The notes under the pieces: model-generated | Told to the model about the DNA's origin: nothing | Databases searched by the model: none | The model's input: only the letters and a program-made list of their open reading frames with translations | Translations under genes and position numbers: made by a program | In this document: positions 1-6,767 of the stretch, one piece after another | Layout: every line of letters begins with the position of its first letter | Numbering within the stretch: position 1 is the stretch's first letter | Source: Dehalococcoidales bacterium | Lineage (GTDB): Bacteria; Chloroflexota; Dehalococcoidia; Dehalococcoidales; UBA2162 | Assembly (NCBI GenBank): GCA_020343555.1 | Contig: CP070800.1 | Location: 1,034,509 to 1,044,587, forward strand | Length of the DNA stretch: 10,079 nucleotides | Reading direction: 5' to 3'

Positions 1-1031
1 AGACTCTGGATAAGACCTTCTTCGATAAAGGCATTCATTACTTTCTTTAGCGAAGGCCAGTAAAATGTGTCGAACTGCTTCTGGGACATCCAACCGTCAG
101 CACCCTTATGCAGCGGATATGTAACCATGGTCATTCTGGTGATATTTGGTGAATTAAGAACACTGCTTATCTGAAGATCAGCCACGACATCGAGGGCTTT
201 CAGCAGTTTATCAGGATAGCGGTACATATCCTTCATAATACTTGTGGTACCCCTGAGTGAATCACCAAGTGTGTCGAACGGAGCCTTGGCAAACGAGCCC
301 ATCGCACCGGGGAAACCATTAGCTGCCCTTTGCCCCATTAGCTCAGCCGTCACTGCCATGTGCTTGTTATACTCTTTACCGACTTCGATAAATTTCTGAA
401 GCGAATCCTGCATCTGCGGTGTCCCGAAAACGGCGAACTGGTTTACGTGAACGTTTTCCGTGATGTTGGTAAAGGGTTGGAACATGGTGAACGGCTCAAG
501 AGCACCAAATACACGCGGTAAATACTTCCTTATCCAAAAATCGGATGGATCTCTGACGAGGTCGTCGTATTCGTCGGCGGACATGTATTCGCCTTCGATG
601 AACTGCCAGCCAGAAGCGTCCTGCGGCAGTCCGTATCCCGGCCAGTAATACAGCTTGTAATCAAGCAATTCCAGTGCTTTCCCCGGCATACCCATTGGAG
701 CCGAAAATACTTCGAGTTCCTCGCCGTATTTTTCGTTAAATTTCTTACATGCTTCGATTGCCTTCTCAGGCTCATACATACTGGTATATGAGTTCAGCCC
801 TTCCAACAGCAGGGGAAGGTTACCGATAGGCAGGTTGACCGGAACCTGGTCGGGTTCGGTCACGTTATATACATCGATCTGCCTTTGTGCCCTTAGTTTA
901 AAATTTATTTCAGCTTCCGGACTGACGAACTTAATACCGTCTGTATCGAGCATCCGGCTAAGCCTATATTCCCGCTTCTGTTCACGGGTCATTTCACCCC
1001 AGTTTTCAGGGAGACCAACGTTTGCTGCCAT
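1..1031 (-). CDS. Uroporphyrinogen decarboxylase (URO-D) family protein, C-terminus cut by window edge
   Basis: The frame is open from ATG at 1031 to the left edge, giving 343 complete codons without a stop, so the N-terminus is complete and the C-terminus is missing. An AGGAG at 1042-1046 lies 10 nt before the ATG. The protein resembles the divergent URO-D-fold group that includes methylcobamide methyltransferases (MtaA/MtbA type). Visible signs are FDTLGDSLRGT near residue 253, the following 'DMYRYPDKLL' helix and HKGADGWMS from His308, a position where methyltransferases of this fold place metal or substrate ligands. The first 100 residues are longer than in true HemE, and no heme genes are nearby, so heme synthesis is unlikely. 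Known for the family: decarboxylation of uroporphyrinogen or zinc-dependent methyl transfer from a corrinoid. The substrate cannot be told here. It lies 115 bp after the MFS gene on the same strand and may be co-transcribed. Confidence 0.8.
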   Translation of the reverse strand, partial: MAANVGLPENWGEMTREQKREYRLSRMLDTDGIKFVSPEAEINFKLRAQRQIDVYNVTEPDQVPVNLPIGNLPLLLEGLNSYTSMYEPEKAIEACKKFNEKYGEELEVFSAPMGMPGKALELLDYKLYYWPGYGLPQDASGWQFIEGEYMSADEYDDLVRDPSDFWIRKYLPRVFGALEPFTMFQPFTNITENVHVNQFAVFGTPQMQDSLQKFIEVGKEYNKHMAVTAELMGQRAANGFPGAMGSFAKAPFDTLGDSLRGTTSIMKDMYRYPDKLLKALDVVADLQISSVLNSPNITRMTMVTYPLHKGADGWMSQKQFDTFYWPSLKKVMNAFIEEGLIQS

Positions 1032-1146
1032 ATTCGCTATACTCCTGTCATATATTATTTTTGGTGTAAGTGTGTATTAGATTTCGAAAGCATATTAACA
1101 TCATTCGGTTTATGCGTTCAACAATAGTGAATTCGGGTTTCGTTGG

Positions 1147-2433
1147 TTAACCAGTAATTGATTTATTTAACAGCTCGGTTTCAGTATCGCGCTTTAAAGA
1201 AGGTAAAGTAAATACCAGGAAGGCTCCGAGTAGCGTTACCGCACCGTAAGCCAGCCAGGCACCCCTGTATGTTCCCCAGGTATCATATACCCATCCAGCC
1301 AGTGGAGCACCGGTAATATGTCCGATCATCATTACACCGGACATGAAACCCATTATCGTACCGAAACTTCGTCTACCGAAATATTCCCTGAGTAAAGTCA
1401 ACCTGGTGGTAACACTGCCACCCCAGCCAAGGCTGAGGGTTAGAATAAACGGAACCAGCAGCCACAGTCTGGTGTAATCCAGGCATCCGTAGATGAACAC
1501 CCCCATCGTCATCAGGAAAAAGCTGATCGTAAAAACCTTTTTCCTGCCATATCGGTCGCCAAGCCATCCTCCGTTCAATCGTCCGACTATACTGGCAACC
1601 GGTAGTATCATGGCAACGAAACTTGCCGTTGATCTCTCGACGCCGAGACTACTCAGATACGGCATCATATGGGTTACTACCGCTCCAAGCAAAAATGAAT
1701 GGCAACATGAAGCTACCGACAACTGCCAGAAAACTCTGCTTTTTAATGCCTGGCGAGTAGTCATACCTGTTTCCAGGATATCCTCTGCTTTTTCAACTCC
1801 GGTCTGATCGACCGCACTGGCTTCACCGTCTGGATTATATCCGTAATCCTCAGGCCTGTGTCTCATAATAAAAGCCAGCGGCAGGACGATGACAAGTGTA
1901 CCAAAGCCAATTGCTACCATTGCGTCTCTCCACCCGAGACTATCTACCAGTGCAGTAACAACTGGGATAAGCAGTCCTCCAAGTCCGAAACCGCTGACAA
2001 CGATACCCATTGCCAGACCGGCCTTTTTCTGAAACCAGTTTGCCACAGCCGTCATTATGACCGTACCGCCGCTGAAACTCATGCCGAATGCTATCAGGAC
2101 GAACGATAGGTAGAATACCAGCAACGATTCTACCCTGCTGAGGAGAAGAAATCCAAGACAAAGAAAAATACTGCCGCCGAAGACCATTTTCTTCGGACCC
2201 CATTTATCCACGAGGAAGCCTACCACGGGAGCAAGAAGACCCATCTCGAGACCGCGGAGTGACGACGCCAGGGATACCTGGGCATAACTCCACTTGAATT
2301 CGTCTACAATAGGTTCGAAAACGGCGGTAAACCCGAAGTGGGCTACTCCGCCGGTATAAAGCAGATTAACGAGGCTGGCAACGACAATATACCAACCATA
2401 AAAAATACGGGGACGTTTTGGGTCAGGATTCAT
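1147..2433 (-). CDS. MFS transporter, oxalate/formate or monocarboxylate (OFA) type
   Basis: This is a 428-residue integral membrane protein with about 12 hydrophobic helices in two halves, separated by a hydrophilic loop near residues 190-230. The N-terminus 'RIFYGWYIVVAS' is characteristic of the OFA/monocarboxylate branch of the major facilitator superfamily. MFS motif A is present after TM2 (GFLVDKWGPKK, about 72-82) and repeated after TM8 (GWLGDRYGRKK, about 289-299), as expected for a duplicated 6+6 fold. LGWRDAM near 167 is another family signature. Members of this branch move small organic anions such as oxalate, formate, lactate or pyruvate; the actual substrate is unknown. The start is set at ATG 2433. 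A TTG directly before it (2436) is possible, and neither has a strong Shine-Dalgarno site. It begins 55 bp after the Fe-S gene stop and is probably in the same transcript. Confidence 0.9.
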   Translation of the reverse strand: MNPDPKRPRIFYGWYIVVASLVNLLYTGGVAHFGFTAVFEPIVDEFKWSYAQVSLASSLRGLEMGLLAPVVGFLVDKWGPKKMVFGGSIFLCLGFLLLSRVESLLVFYLSFVLIAFGMSFSGGTVIMTAVANWFQKKAGLAMGIVVSGFGLGGLLIPVVTALVDSLGWRDAMVAIGFGTLVIVLPLAFIMRHRPEDYGYNPDGEASAVDQTGVEKAEDILETGMTTRQALKSRVFWQLSVASCCHSFLLGAVVTHMMPYLSSLGVERSTASFVAMILPVASIVGRLNGGWLGDRYGRKKVFTISFFLMTMGVFIYGCLDYTRLWLLVPFILTLSLGWGGSVTTRLTLLREYFGRRSFGTIMGFMSGVMMIGHITGAPLAGWVYDTWGTYRGAWLAYGAVTLLGAFLVFTLPSLKRDTETELLNKSITG

Positions 2434-2488
2434 CAAGAATTAAATTACTCTTTCAAGAGAAATTCGTCAAACCGGATAAACCGATGTG

Positions 2489-3202
2489 TTACGATAATTT
2501 ACTATAATAGAGCTTGTCCGCTGGGCATACTCTAAGGCATTCCGAGCAACCACCCGATGAAACCAGATAGGTGTTGCACAGGTATTTGTCGATACTGCAG
2601 ACCTCTCCTTCACCCGGCTGTTTCAGCGCCTGTACGGGGCACACCTTCACACATGCTCCTTTACAATCCGTGCAAGGTAGATAATCATCTGACGACGTGG
2701 TATTTTCCAGAGAAGCATCAGTAACTACACAGGATAGTCGTACCCGAGCACCATACTCAGAAGTAAGAAGCATTGTATTCCACCCGATAACTCCCATACC
2801 TGCAATGAGCGCGGATTCTTTATAAGAAAGCATGCCTTCAAGATATCTTGCATCAAACGGCGCGTCCCCCGCAGTTAAAGGTATGCCTTTGTACCCGAGT
2901 TTATGCAGCTCTTTAACCAGCTTGTAGGATTCCCAGTCGAGGTGACCGTTAACAATATCGGAATTTCGGGCAAAAAGATCCCGCATCACCAGTTCGCCCA
3001 TCTTTCTGCCGGAGGTTAAATATTGGACGACTTCAGGGAAAAGTTCATTAGCCAGGACGATGACGGACTTCGCTTCGGGTAATAATTCAACTGCGGTTTT
3101 ATGCACAGAGGTATTCTTGTGGTTATATAAGTTAACAATACCAACTTTATCGACATTGATATCATCAATCACAATTTTCAGTTCACTGTTGTTTTCCACC
3201 AC
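2489..3202 (-). CDS. QueG-like 4Fe-4S dicluster protein
   Basis: This is a 237-residue cytoplasmic protein related to epoxyqueuosine reductase QueG and, more distantly, to reductive dehalogenases. It carries two ferredoxin-like clusters near the C-terminus. The first motif is CTDCKGACVKVCP (Cys177, 180, 184, 188). The second is made from CSECLRVCP (Cys219, 222, 226) plus Cys202 or Cys209. An LPEAKSVIVLA segment and the YGARVR region are typical of the QueG N-terminal part. It is much shorter than QueG (about 350-380 residues) and lacks the HEAT-repeat tail that grips tRNA, so queuosine synthesis is doubtful. Electron transfer, possibly to a corrinoid, is more likely but is inference. The longer frame opens at TTG 3217. 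However, that TTG abuts a near-perfect Shine-Dalgarno, GGAGGTGATC at 3206-3215, so the GTG at 3202 is chosen (GTG 3199 is next best). It is the first gene of the minus-strand group. Confidence 0.8.
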   Translation of the reverse strand: MVENNSELKIVIDDINVDKVGIVNLYNHKNTSVHKTAVELLPEAKSVIVLANELFPEVVQYLTSGRKMGELVMRDLFARNSDIVNGHLDWESYKLVKELHKLGYKGIPLTAGDAPFDARYLEGMLSYKESALIAGMGVIGWNTMLLTSEYGARVRLSCVVTDASLENTTSSDDYLPCTDCKGACVKVCPVQALKQPGEGEVCSIDKYLCNTYLVSSGGCSECLRVCPADKLYYSKLS

Positions 3203-3205
3203 TTC

Positions 3206-3215
3206 GATCACCTCC
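3206..3215 (-). promoter_or_regulatory. Strong Shine-Dalgarno that decides the start of the Fe-S gene
   Basis: GGAGGTGATC on the minus strand is complementary to the canonical 3' end of bacterial 16S rRNA over ten bases. It lies inside the longer TTG-started frame. The GGAGG core ends 8 nt before GTG 3202, which is ideal spacing. Confidence 0.75.
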
Positions 3216-3237
3216 AAGAAAATATCAAGAAATATTA

Positions 3238-3254
3238 AAGTGAAGTTTTCACTT
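3238..3254. repeat. 17-bp perfect inverted repeat ahead of the Fe-S gene
   Basis: AAGTGAA and TTCACTT arms are separated by 3 nt. On the minus strand the same sequence can also form a 5-bp stem closed by a GAAA tetraloop. It starts 2 bp downstream of an extended -10 box (3257-3265), so it may be an operator at the transcription start or a hairpin in the leader. The role is inferred. Confidence 0.4.
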
Positions 3255-3256
3255 CC

Positions 3257-3265
3257 AGTATAACA
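3257..3265 (-). promoter_or_regulatory. Candidate extended -10 promoter for the Fe-S/MFS/URO-D genes
   Basis: On the minus strand TGTTATACT (TGn followed by TATACT, five of six matches to TATAAT) forms an extended -10 box with no good -35. Transcription would start near 3250 and leave a leader of about 50 nt with the strong ribosome binding site. It competes with the candidate at 3322-3351. Confidence 0.35.
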
Positions 3266-3321
3266 CGGTATTCCTGTGACATTGTTGAGATAATCCGGAA
3301 TCTGGTTCTTCGGATTCTAAT

Positions 3322-3351
3322 AATATAGACCTTTATTTCACCTATTGACAA
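3322..3351 (-). promoter_or_regulatory. Candidate sigma-70 promoter for the Fe-S gene group
   Basis: TTGTCA (3351-3346), an 18-bp spacer and TATATT (3327-3322) on the minus strand match five of six bases in each box. The -35 box overlaps that of the opposite promoter at 3345-3350, so the two would compete for polymerase. The leader would be about 110 nt. Confidence 0.4.
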
Positions 3352-3373
3352 CTACCTTATATATTGATAGGAT
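3345..3373 (+). promoter_or_regulatory. Sigma-70 promoter of the PEP-utilizing enzyme, giving a very short leader
   Basis: TTGACA (3345-3350) is a perfect -35, followed by 17 bp and TAGGAT (3368-3373, four of six matches). The predicted transcription start is near 3380, only about 5 nt before ATG 3385. No Shine-Dalgarno site is visible before that ATG, which fits a leaderless or nearly leaderless message. Confidence 0.5.
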
Positions 3374-3384
3374 AACTCGGTTTT

Positions 3385-5757
3385 ATGGGCACCGTATATT
3401 CGTTCGGTGAGTTAACTCCCGACCTTTACCGACCCGCAGGAGGTAAGGGTAGAGTCCTTTCCCTTCTCTTTCAGAAGAAATTCCCCGTTCCTGAAGGATT
3501 TATCATCCTTCCCGGATCCTTCAATAGCGACGATATTACCGAAGAAGCTTGGGAACGTGTGCTTACTCATCTCAAAAGAATACGCAGGGGCAATCAGGAA
3601 GAATCCTTTTCAGTACGTTCATCGGCAATAGCAGAAGATTCCGCCCTGGCGTCATTCGCCGGAGAATTTGAGACAGTCCTGGATGTATCTTCGGATATAG
3701 ATATCAAGGAAGCTATCCGTAGGGTGCGCTTATCACGCCATTCACAACGAGTGAAAGAATACAGCCGGTCTATGGGCGTCGAAGCTGTTCACGAAATGGC
3801 TGTTATCATACAACGAATGATCCAACCAGAAATATCCGGAGTTCTGTTTACCGCCGACCCGTTAACCGGCGACCGTACTCGGATGATCGGAAATTACGTA
3901 TACGGTACGGGAGACAAACTGGTTTCTGGAGAAAGCAATGCTGCTGAATTTACCCTCCAATGGGCTAAAGGAAAATATGAAGGACCTGCTGAACTGAAAC
4001 GATATCATCGCAAACTCCACAAACTAGCCAGGCGACTGGAAAAAGAACTGGGCTGTCCCCAGGATGTAGAGTGGGCTGTTTCAGGTAATAAACTCTACAT
4101 ACTGCAGTCCAGGTCGATATCAACGATGATAGGATATAACCCGGTCACCGGAGAGTGTAACGACAGTCTGACAGGTGATTATGTCTGGTCCTGCGGTAAC
4201 TACGCTGAAGCAGCCCCAGAAGTAATGACGCCGTTAACCTGGTCGGTGCAGCAACTCATGGCGGATGAAAATGTATCAATGCCCGGATGTATATGGATGG
4301 GAAATATCGGAGGTCACTTGTATAATAACATCTCTTTGTCTGTCTACGTGTATAGCATGTACAAGATGAATAGGAGATTGGAAAAGTTTTCCGGAGAATT
4401 TATAGGAGAGGAAGCTTTAAGTGATGCCAGGATAAGCAGTTATCTTGCGCCAATACCGAGTGTAGGTTTTATCTCAGCCTGGATACATGGCATGCGTATC
4501 AGATACAGGTGGATTACCAGAGGAGCTAAAACACAAATATTCATTAGAAATAATCCTACTCGGTGCCGTGAAATGGTAGAACGGATCCGTAATGTTGAGG
4601 ACAAGCAGGAACTTGCTGCCCTGCTGATCGATGAAATTTATCCATTCATGCGTTTGAGTTTCAGTATACTTATGGCTGCAGCAGAACGATTTGCTCTTCA
4701 TATGGGTTCATTCCGTATAGAAATGAATAACTTTATCGGAAAAGAAGAAACCAACAGGTTACTTACCTGTATCACTCAGCCCGAAGAAACACTTGCAAGC
4801 TTGGGTCCGGTAACCGGTTTAGCCGAGGTAGCTTCCGGTCAAATCGGTCGGGAGGAATATCTTGAAAAATGGGGGCATCGTATAGCCGGTGAGCTTGAAC
4901 TATCAATACCCCGACCGTTCGAAGATCCGAGCTGGTTGGATCGACGTCTGGAAGAATTCAATGAGTCACCCTATGATATTAATGAATTGCGTGCCAAGCG
5001 AAGAAGAGAATTCGATCTTGTCTGGGAAAAGATCCGAAACCGGTATCCGGGTAAAGCAAAGTCGATACGTAAAAAGGTAGACAGAGTTACCGAAGACAGC
5101 CGTCGTAGGGAAGATACCCGTTCAGAGATCACGCGAGCCGCTTATATCACCCGTTTGTGGTGTTTACAGGCAGGTAAACTGACCGGTATCGGTAATGATA
5201 TATTCTTCCTTAGTATCGATGAAATACATTCGCTTCTCAGTGGTAAAGAAGTGCACACAGAATACATTCCTGCTCGAAAAAGCACTTATGAAAAATACAA
5301 AAAATTACCACACTATCCGAGAGTTATATGCGGACGGTTCGATCCATTCAAATGGACGGAAGATCCCAACCGGAATGTTGATATCTACGATTCTCATAAA
5401 TCCTTTTCCGAAAATAATGAGAAGACTGTCAATGGTAATATCATTAGTGGTATTCCGGGTTCAGCAGGTATAGCCGAAGGTTTTGTAAGAATACTGGATA
5501 ATCCGGAAGAAGGATCCATACTGGAGAAGGGAGAGATACTGGTAGCTTCTACAACAAATATCGGCTGGACTCTCATCTTCCCAAGAGCCGGAGCAATCGT
5601 TACCGATATCGGAGCTCCTCTATCTCATGCTGCGGTAGTATCTCGTGAACTCGGTATCCCGGCGGTAGTAAATTGCGGTGACGCTACGATGCGTCTGAAA
5701 ACAGGGGACAGGGTACGGGTCGATGGCGCACGGGGAACAGTCGAGATCCTGGACTGA
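3385..5757 (+). CDS. PEP-utilizing enzyme of the rifampicin-phosphotransferase layout (ATP-grasp + phosphohistidine swivel)
   Basis: This is a 790-residue cytoplasmic protein. Residues 1-250 form the PEP synthase-type ATP-grasp: GGKG with Lys21, SVRSSAIAEDS (76-86), FAGEFETVLDV (91-101), GVLFTADP (152-159), DVEW (227-230) and LQSRS (240-244). Residues about 685-790 are the swivelling phosphohistidine domain, opening with GIPGSAGIAEG and holding the catalytic His748 in GAPLSHAAVVSRELGIPAVV. The 430 residues between are divergent. The PEP/pyruvate-binding TIM barrel of PpsA and PpdK is absent. This order matches rifampicin phosphotransferase (about 865 residues), which splits ATP and moves a phosphate through His to the drug, and phenylphosphate-synthase-like enzymes. 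Catalytic residues look intact, so it is probably active, but the acceptor is unknown and rifampicin is only one option. The ATG lacks a Shine-Dalgarno, but no later start keeps GGKG. It is monocistronic, convergent with the next operon. Confidence 0.85.
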   Translation: MGTVYSFGELTPDLYRPAGGKGRVLSLLFQKKFPVPEGFIILPGSFNSDDITEEAWERVLTHLKRIRRGNQEESFSVRSSAIAEDSALASFAGEFETVLDVSSDIDIKEAIRRVRLSRHSQRVKEYSRSMGVEAVHEMAVIIQRMIQPEISGVLFTADPLTGDRTRMIGNYVYGTGDKLVSGESNAAEFTLQWAKGKYEGPAELKRYHRKLHKLARRLEKELGCPQDVEWAVSGNKLYILQSRSISTMIGYNPVTGECNDSLTGDYVWSCGNYAEAAPEVMTPLTWSVQQLMADENVSMPGCIWMGNIGGHLYNNISLSVYVYSMYKMNRRLEKFSGEFIGEEALSDARISSYLAPIPSVGFISAWIHGMRIRYRWITRGAKTQIFIRNNPTRCREMVERIRNVEDKQELAALLIDEIYPFMRLSFSILMAAAERFALHMGSFRIEMNNFIGKEETNRLLTCITQPEETLASLGPVTGLAEVASGQIGREEYLEKWGHRIAGELELSIPRPFEDPSWLDRRLEEFNESPYDINELRAKRRREFDLVWEKIRNRYPGKAKSIRKKVDRVTEDSRRREDTRSEITRAAYITRLWCLQAGKLTGIGNDIFFLSIDEIHSLLSGKEVHTEYIPARKSTYEKYKKLPHYPRVICGRFDPFKWTEDPNRNVDIYDSHKSFSENNEKTVNGNIISGIPGSAGIAEGFVRILDNPEEGSILEKGEILVASTTNIGWTLIFPRAGAIVTDIGAPLSHAAVVSRELGIPAVVNCGDATMRLKTGDRVRVDGARGTVEILD

Positions 5758-5766
5758 AAGTCCGAA

Positions 5767-5791
5767 CCTGATTATCTATAAAATTATCAGG
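5767..5791. terminator. Weak hairpin between convergent genes
   Basis: CCTGAT (5767-5772) pairs with ATCAGG (5786-5791), with two more pairs past a T-T mismatch. It lies in the 29-bp gap between two convergent stop codons and includes the stop of the small membrane protein gene. It is AT-rich with no T-run on either side, so termination here is only a possibility. Confidence 0.25.
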
Positions 5792-5918
5792 CTATTGAAG
5801 AAACAAAAAAGAATACGAACACAATAGCGAATATACCGAGTACTCCAAGAACAACCAGAGATATCAGCCATGCGGGTATTTGTTCGTCCTTGTTTTCAGT
5901 TTTAGAATTTTTGTCCAC
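5787..5918 (-). CDS. Small single-span membrane protein (43 aa), last gene of the PadR operon
   Basis: GTG 5918 to TGA 5787 encodes 43 residues: a charged head (VDKNSKTENKDEQ), then IPAW, then one hydrophobic helix of about 26 residues rich in Val, Leu, Ile and Phe, ending SSIA. Two stops in a row (TGA TAA) close it. A strong Shine-Dalgarno (AGGAGG, about 5926-5931) overlaps the TGA of the DUF2807 gene and lies 7 nt before the GTG. An in-frame ATG at 5924 would give 45 residues but is only 1 nt from the GGAGG, so GTG is preferred. The charged head and lack of a signal peptidase site suggest a membrane peptide with a cytoplasmic N-terminus. It is not recognised as a known family. Tight coupling to the lipoprotein gene suggests a shared function, such as modulating the sensor protein. 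Coding is supported by the ribosome binding site and composition only. Confidence 0.7.
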   Translation of the reverse strand: MDKNSKTENKDEQIPAWLISLVVLGVLGIFAIVFVFFFVSSIA

Positions 5919-5930
5919 CTTCATTCCTCC

Positions 5931-6746
5931 TCACTTCTTTCTGAATGTCGATGCTCCGGTTACTTCCAGGTCTCCTATTACAGGTTCACCTGTATATTCA
6001 AGCGATGAAGCACCATTTACCTGCGCGTCAAGTGTTTCGACCAGGTTAAAACCACCTCTACTGGCATCCCTGAGAGTAATATCAGCGTTCTGAGTTATAA
6101 AATCCCCTAATTCAACCTTGCTGGCTCCACCGGCTTCTACCATCAGATAATCTGCCGAACCTTCCAGATGTACTCTGCTGGCGGAACTGACATCAAGCTC
6201 AATAGTATCAACCTGGATATGCCCTGAAATCCTGCTTGCTCCGGATAAATCCATGAAAGTCATTCCAGTCGACATATCCGATAGTTCAATTTCACTGGCC
6301 CCACTGAGTGAAATATCCAGATCGTCATCAGACCTGAATCCGGTCACAGTACCATCGGTGGCACCCGAACTGTCCAGACCGGTAAGTATCGGCATCGTTA
6401 TTAGTGCCTTTGGTCTCGAAGAGGATCTATTTGTCCAGAAAGTACCACCCGGAATATTTATATCTATGTCCAGTTCCTGTCCGGATACGGTCACGGTAAT
6501 ATATTCGAAAAGGTTACTACCGGCGGTAATACTTATGCTCCAGTCATCAGCTTTTTGAATTTCATAACTGAAAGCGCCGGATATATCGACATCGGTAAAT
6601 TCAACAAAATCAAATTGCCTGGTTTCCAGTTCTCCGGGTTCTATCTTTTCATCTGCCGGTACCAGGACCACTTTACAACCCATAGTGAATAAAGCACACA
6701 CCAGCAAAGTCACAATGATCGCTGTTATTTGTCTGTATTTCATCAT
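5931..6746 (-). CDS. DUF2807 (toastrack/GIN-like) repeat lipoprotein
   Basis: This 271-residue exported protein has a positively charged start (MMKYRQ), a hydrophobic stretch (about 8-20) and Cys24 in FTMGC, a slightly atypical lipobox, so it is probably a lipoprotein. The mature part is a right-handed beta-solenoid type. The small motif [SGNT]GA[ST] or a close variant recurs at 127, 148, 168, 187, 206, 226, 244 and 263, spaced 18-21 residues, one turn each, with an outlier SGAF at 56. This matches DUF2807 (putative autotransporter adhesin head/GIN) and the related DUF4097 toastrack fold. Family knowledge ties such domains to envelope-stress and PadR-linked membrane signalling. GGAGG at 6753-6757 lies 6 nt before ATG 6746; a second ATG follows at 6743. 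It starts 21 bp after the sensor gene stop. Its role outside the membrane, binding a ligand or the sensor protein, is inferred. Confidence 0.85.
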   Translation of the reverse strand: MMKYRQITAIIVTLLVCALFTMGCKVVLVPADEKIEPGELETRQFDFVEFTDVDISGAFSYEIQKADDWSISITAGSNLFEYITVTVSGQELDIDINIPGGTFWTNRSSSRPKALITMPILTGLDSSGATDGTVTGFRSDDDLDISLSGASEIELSDMSTGMTFMDLSGASRISGHIQVDTIELDVSSASRVHLEGSADYLMVEAGGASKVELGDFITQNADITLRDASRGGFNLVETLDAQVNGASSLEYTGEPVIGDLEVTGASTFRKK

Positions 6747-6767
6747 GAAATTCCTCCGATTCTGTTC

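Noticed and set aside
530..775. 81-codon minus-strand open frame
   Set aside because: It overlaps the URO-D gene in another frame; the URO-D frame has family motifs along its whole length and a ribosome binding site.
1144..1153. Palindrome TGGTTAACCA at the MFS stop codon as a terminator
   Set aside because: It is only 10 bp with no loop, so it cannot form a hairpin, and no T-run follows.
3385..5757. PEP synthase or pyruvate phosphate dikinase
   Set aside because: The C-terminal PEP/pyruvate TIM barrel is missing and the swivel domain ends the protein, so the layout is of the rifampicin-phosphotransferase type.
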